This document shows, in pieces, positions 51,185-52,069 of a stretch of 52,069 nucleotides of DNA. Location of the stretch: positions 1 to 52,069 of the forward strand of contig CAJCHN010000112.1 of the NCBI GenBank assembly GCA_903970285.1, read 5' to 3'. A program made the position numbers and the translations under genes. The notes below the pieces were generated by a model. That model worked only from the letters and a program-made list of their open reading frames with translations. It ran no database searches and was not told where the DNA came from. This DNA comes from Rhodanobacteraceae bacterium. Lineage in GTDB: Bacteria; Acidobacteriota; Terriglobia; Terriglobales; Acidobacteriaceae. How positions within the stretch are numbered: the first letter of the stretch is position 1; each line of letters begins with the position of its first letter.

Positions 51185-52054
51185 ATGCCTCTGTTGACCA
51201 GCAGCGCGATCTCCGCCATTCTACGCAGCAATGAATCGAGCCTCCTCCAAAGCTGGTTGACGGAACAGAGATCCCAGCGTGGACGCAGCTCCCTGTCCGA
51301 TGCGGAACTGCAGCAGCAGTCCCGTGAGTTTCTCCAGCTGTTTCAGCAAGCGGTGACCGAAACCGGTGATTCAGTTCGCGGGGATATCGAGACTACCAGC
51401 TTCCGCGCGTTGCGCCGCTTCCTTGAAGAGATCACCGCCAGCCGCACCCAGCAGGGCGCTTCGCCGTCGGAAACCGCGCGCTTCATCTTCTCCTTTAAAA
51501 CTCCCCTCTTCACCGAGATCCGCTCCAAGATGCCCGATCCTGTCGAGCAGGTCGAAGCCCTCGCCGACATCACCGCGCTCATCGACAATCTCGGCCTCTT
51601 CGTCACCGAAGCCCATCAGAAGGCGCGCGAGAGCGTCATCCTTCGCCAGCAGGAGGAGATGCTCGAACTCTCGACGCCGGTGGTCAAGCTCTGGGATGGC
51701 GTGCTCGCCCTGCCGATCATCGGCACGCTCGACAGCGCTCGCACCCAGGTGGTGATGGAATCGCTGCTTCAGCGCATCGTCGACACCGGTTCGACCGTCG
51801 CCATCATCGATATTACCGGCGTGCCGACCGTCGACACCCTCGTCGCCCAGCACCTGCTGAAGACCGTGACCGCCGCCCGCCTGATGGGCGCGGACTGCAT
51901 CATCTCCGGCATCCGGCCGCAGATCGCCCAGACCATCGTCCACCTCGGCGTCGACCTCGGCGACGTCATCACCAAGGCCACCCTGTCGTCGGCCTTCGCC
52001 GTCGCCCTGCAACGCAAGGGCATGACGATCAGCCGCATCAAGGCCCAGGCGTAA
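51185..52054 (+). CDS. rsbR: RsbR-type stressosome protein (globin-like N domain plus STAS)
   Basis: 289 residues. The N-terminal 150 residues form the non-heme globin-like RsbR_N sensor domain; a linker helix follows (ESVILRQQEEMLELSTPVVKL). The STAS domain (residues about 170-285) has IIDITGVPTVDTLVAQHLLK and SGIRPQIAQTIVHLGVDLG. The Thr in VDT (T218) and in IAQT (T250) correspond to sites that RsbT-type kinases phosphorylate in Bacillus RsbR. ATG 51185 overlaps its ribosome site; TTG 51194 with AAGGA at better distance may be the true start. RsbS and RsbT are expected just beyond the window edge. Confidence 0.9.
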   Translation: MPLLTSSAISAILRSNESSLLQSWLTEQRSQRGRSSLSDAELQQQSREFLQLFQQAVTETGDSVRGDIETTSFRALRRFLEEITASRTQQGASPSETARFIFSFKTPLFTEIRSKMPDPVEQVEALADITALIDNLGLFVTEAHQKARESVILRQQEEMLELSTPVVKLWDGVLALPIIGTLDSARTQVVMESLLQRIVDTGSTVAIIDITGVPTVDTLVAQHLLKTVTAARLMGADCIISGIRPQIAQTIVHLGVDLGDVITKATLSSAFAVALQRKGMTISRIKAQA

Positions 52055-52069
52055 GTCGACCTATGGAAC

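Overview
The window is GC-rich, densely coded chromosomal DNA from a Gram-negative heterotroph. It carries outer-membrane proteins, a tripartite RND pump, a Tat-exported bicupin, lipoproteins, an exosortase and an RsbR-type stress regulator. This mix, plus GH78 and GH15 enzymes and a short PExPT-type sorting protein next to its exosortase, most resembles Acidobacteriota (Terriglobus/Granulicella-like). That placement is inference from gene content; no rRNA or tRNA is present. I see no insertion sequence, prophage, integrase or convincing CRISPR array, so this looks like core or soft-accessory chromosome.

Layout. 1-3.1 kb: endonuclease III-like glycosylase, Tat-exported oxalate decarboxylase-like bicupin, isoaspartyl peptidase. 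3.3-7.1 kb: GT2-GtrA polyprenyl-phosphate glycosyltransferase, GT-C membrane glycosyltransferase and a DedA-rhodanese fusion, a plausible lipid-linked sugar module. 7.1-8.7 kb: two CPBP-type membrane proteins meeting tail to tail, one without catalytic glutamates. 8.9-14.2 kb: alpha-L-rhamnosidase, S4 RNA-binding protein, small zinc ribbon, primary sigma factor rpoD with a strong UUCG hairpin behind it. 14.5-16.3 kb: OmpA-like envelope protein. 16.3-30.8 kb, all minus strand: asnS, TIM-barrel isomerase, lipase maturation factor homologue, gamma-glutamyltransferase, a frameshifted zinc phospholipase C-like gene, and an RND operon (permease-adaptor-outer membrane channel).

31-43.2 kb is a sugar-catabolism block: superoxide dismutase, cytoplasmic GH15 glucoamylase-like enzyme, transketolase, an unrecognised 50-residue acidic protein, ribose-5-phosphate isomerase, SDR, HAD phosphatase, then zwf, pgl and glk. 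Together these would turn alpha-glucans into glucose, glucose-6-phosphate, 6-phosphogluconate and pentose phosphates, supplying NADPH. A perfect 16-bp palindrome lies upstream of zwf.

43.3-52 kb: class I methyltransferase, secreted M1 aminopeptidase, then the exosortase locus and the stress regulator rsbR. The exosortase locus holds a 70-residue PENPT-type protein, an exosortase fused to an EpsI-like domain whose 5' end carries an in-frame 36-bp direct repeat, and a beta-propeller lipoprotein. The exosortase locus is the strongest candidate for unusual biology: its predicted substrate would keep only about ten residues after both processing steps.
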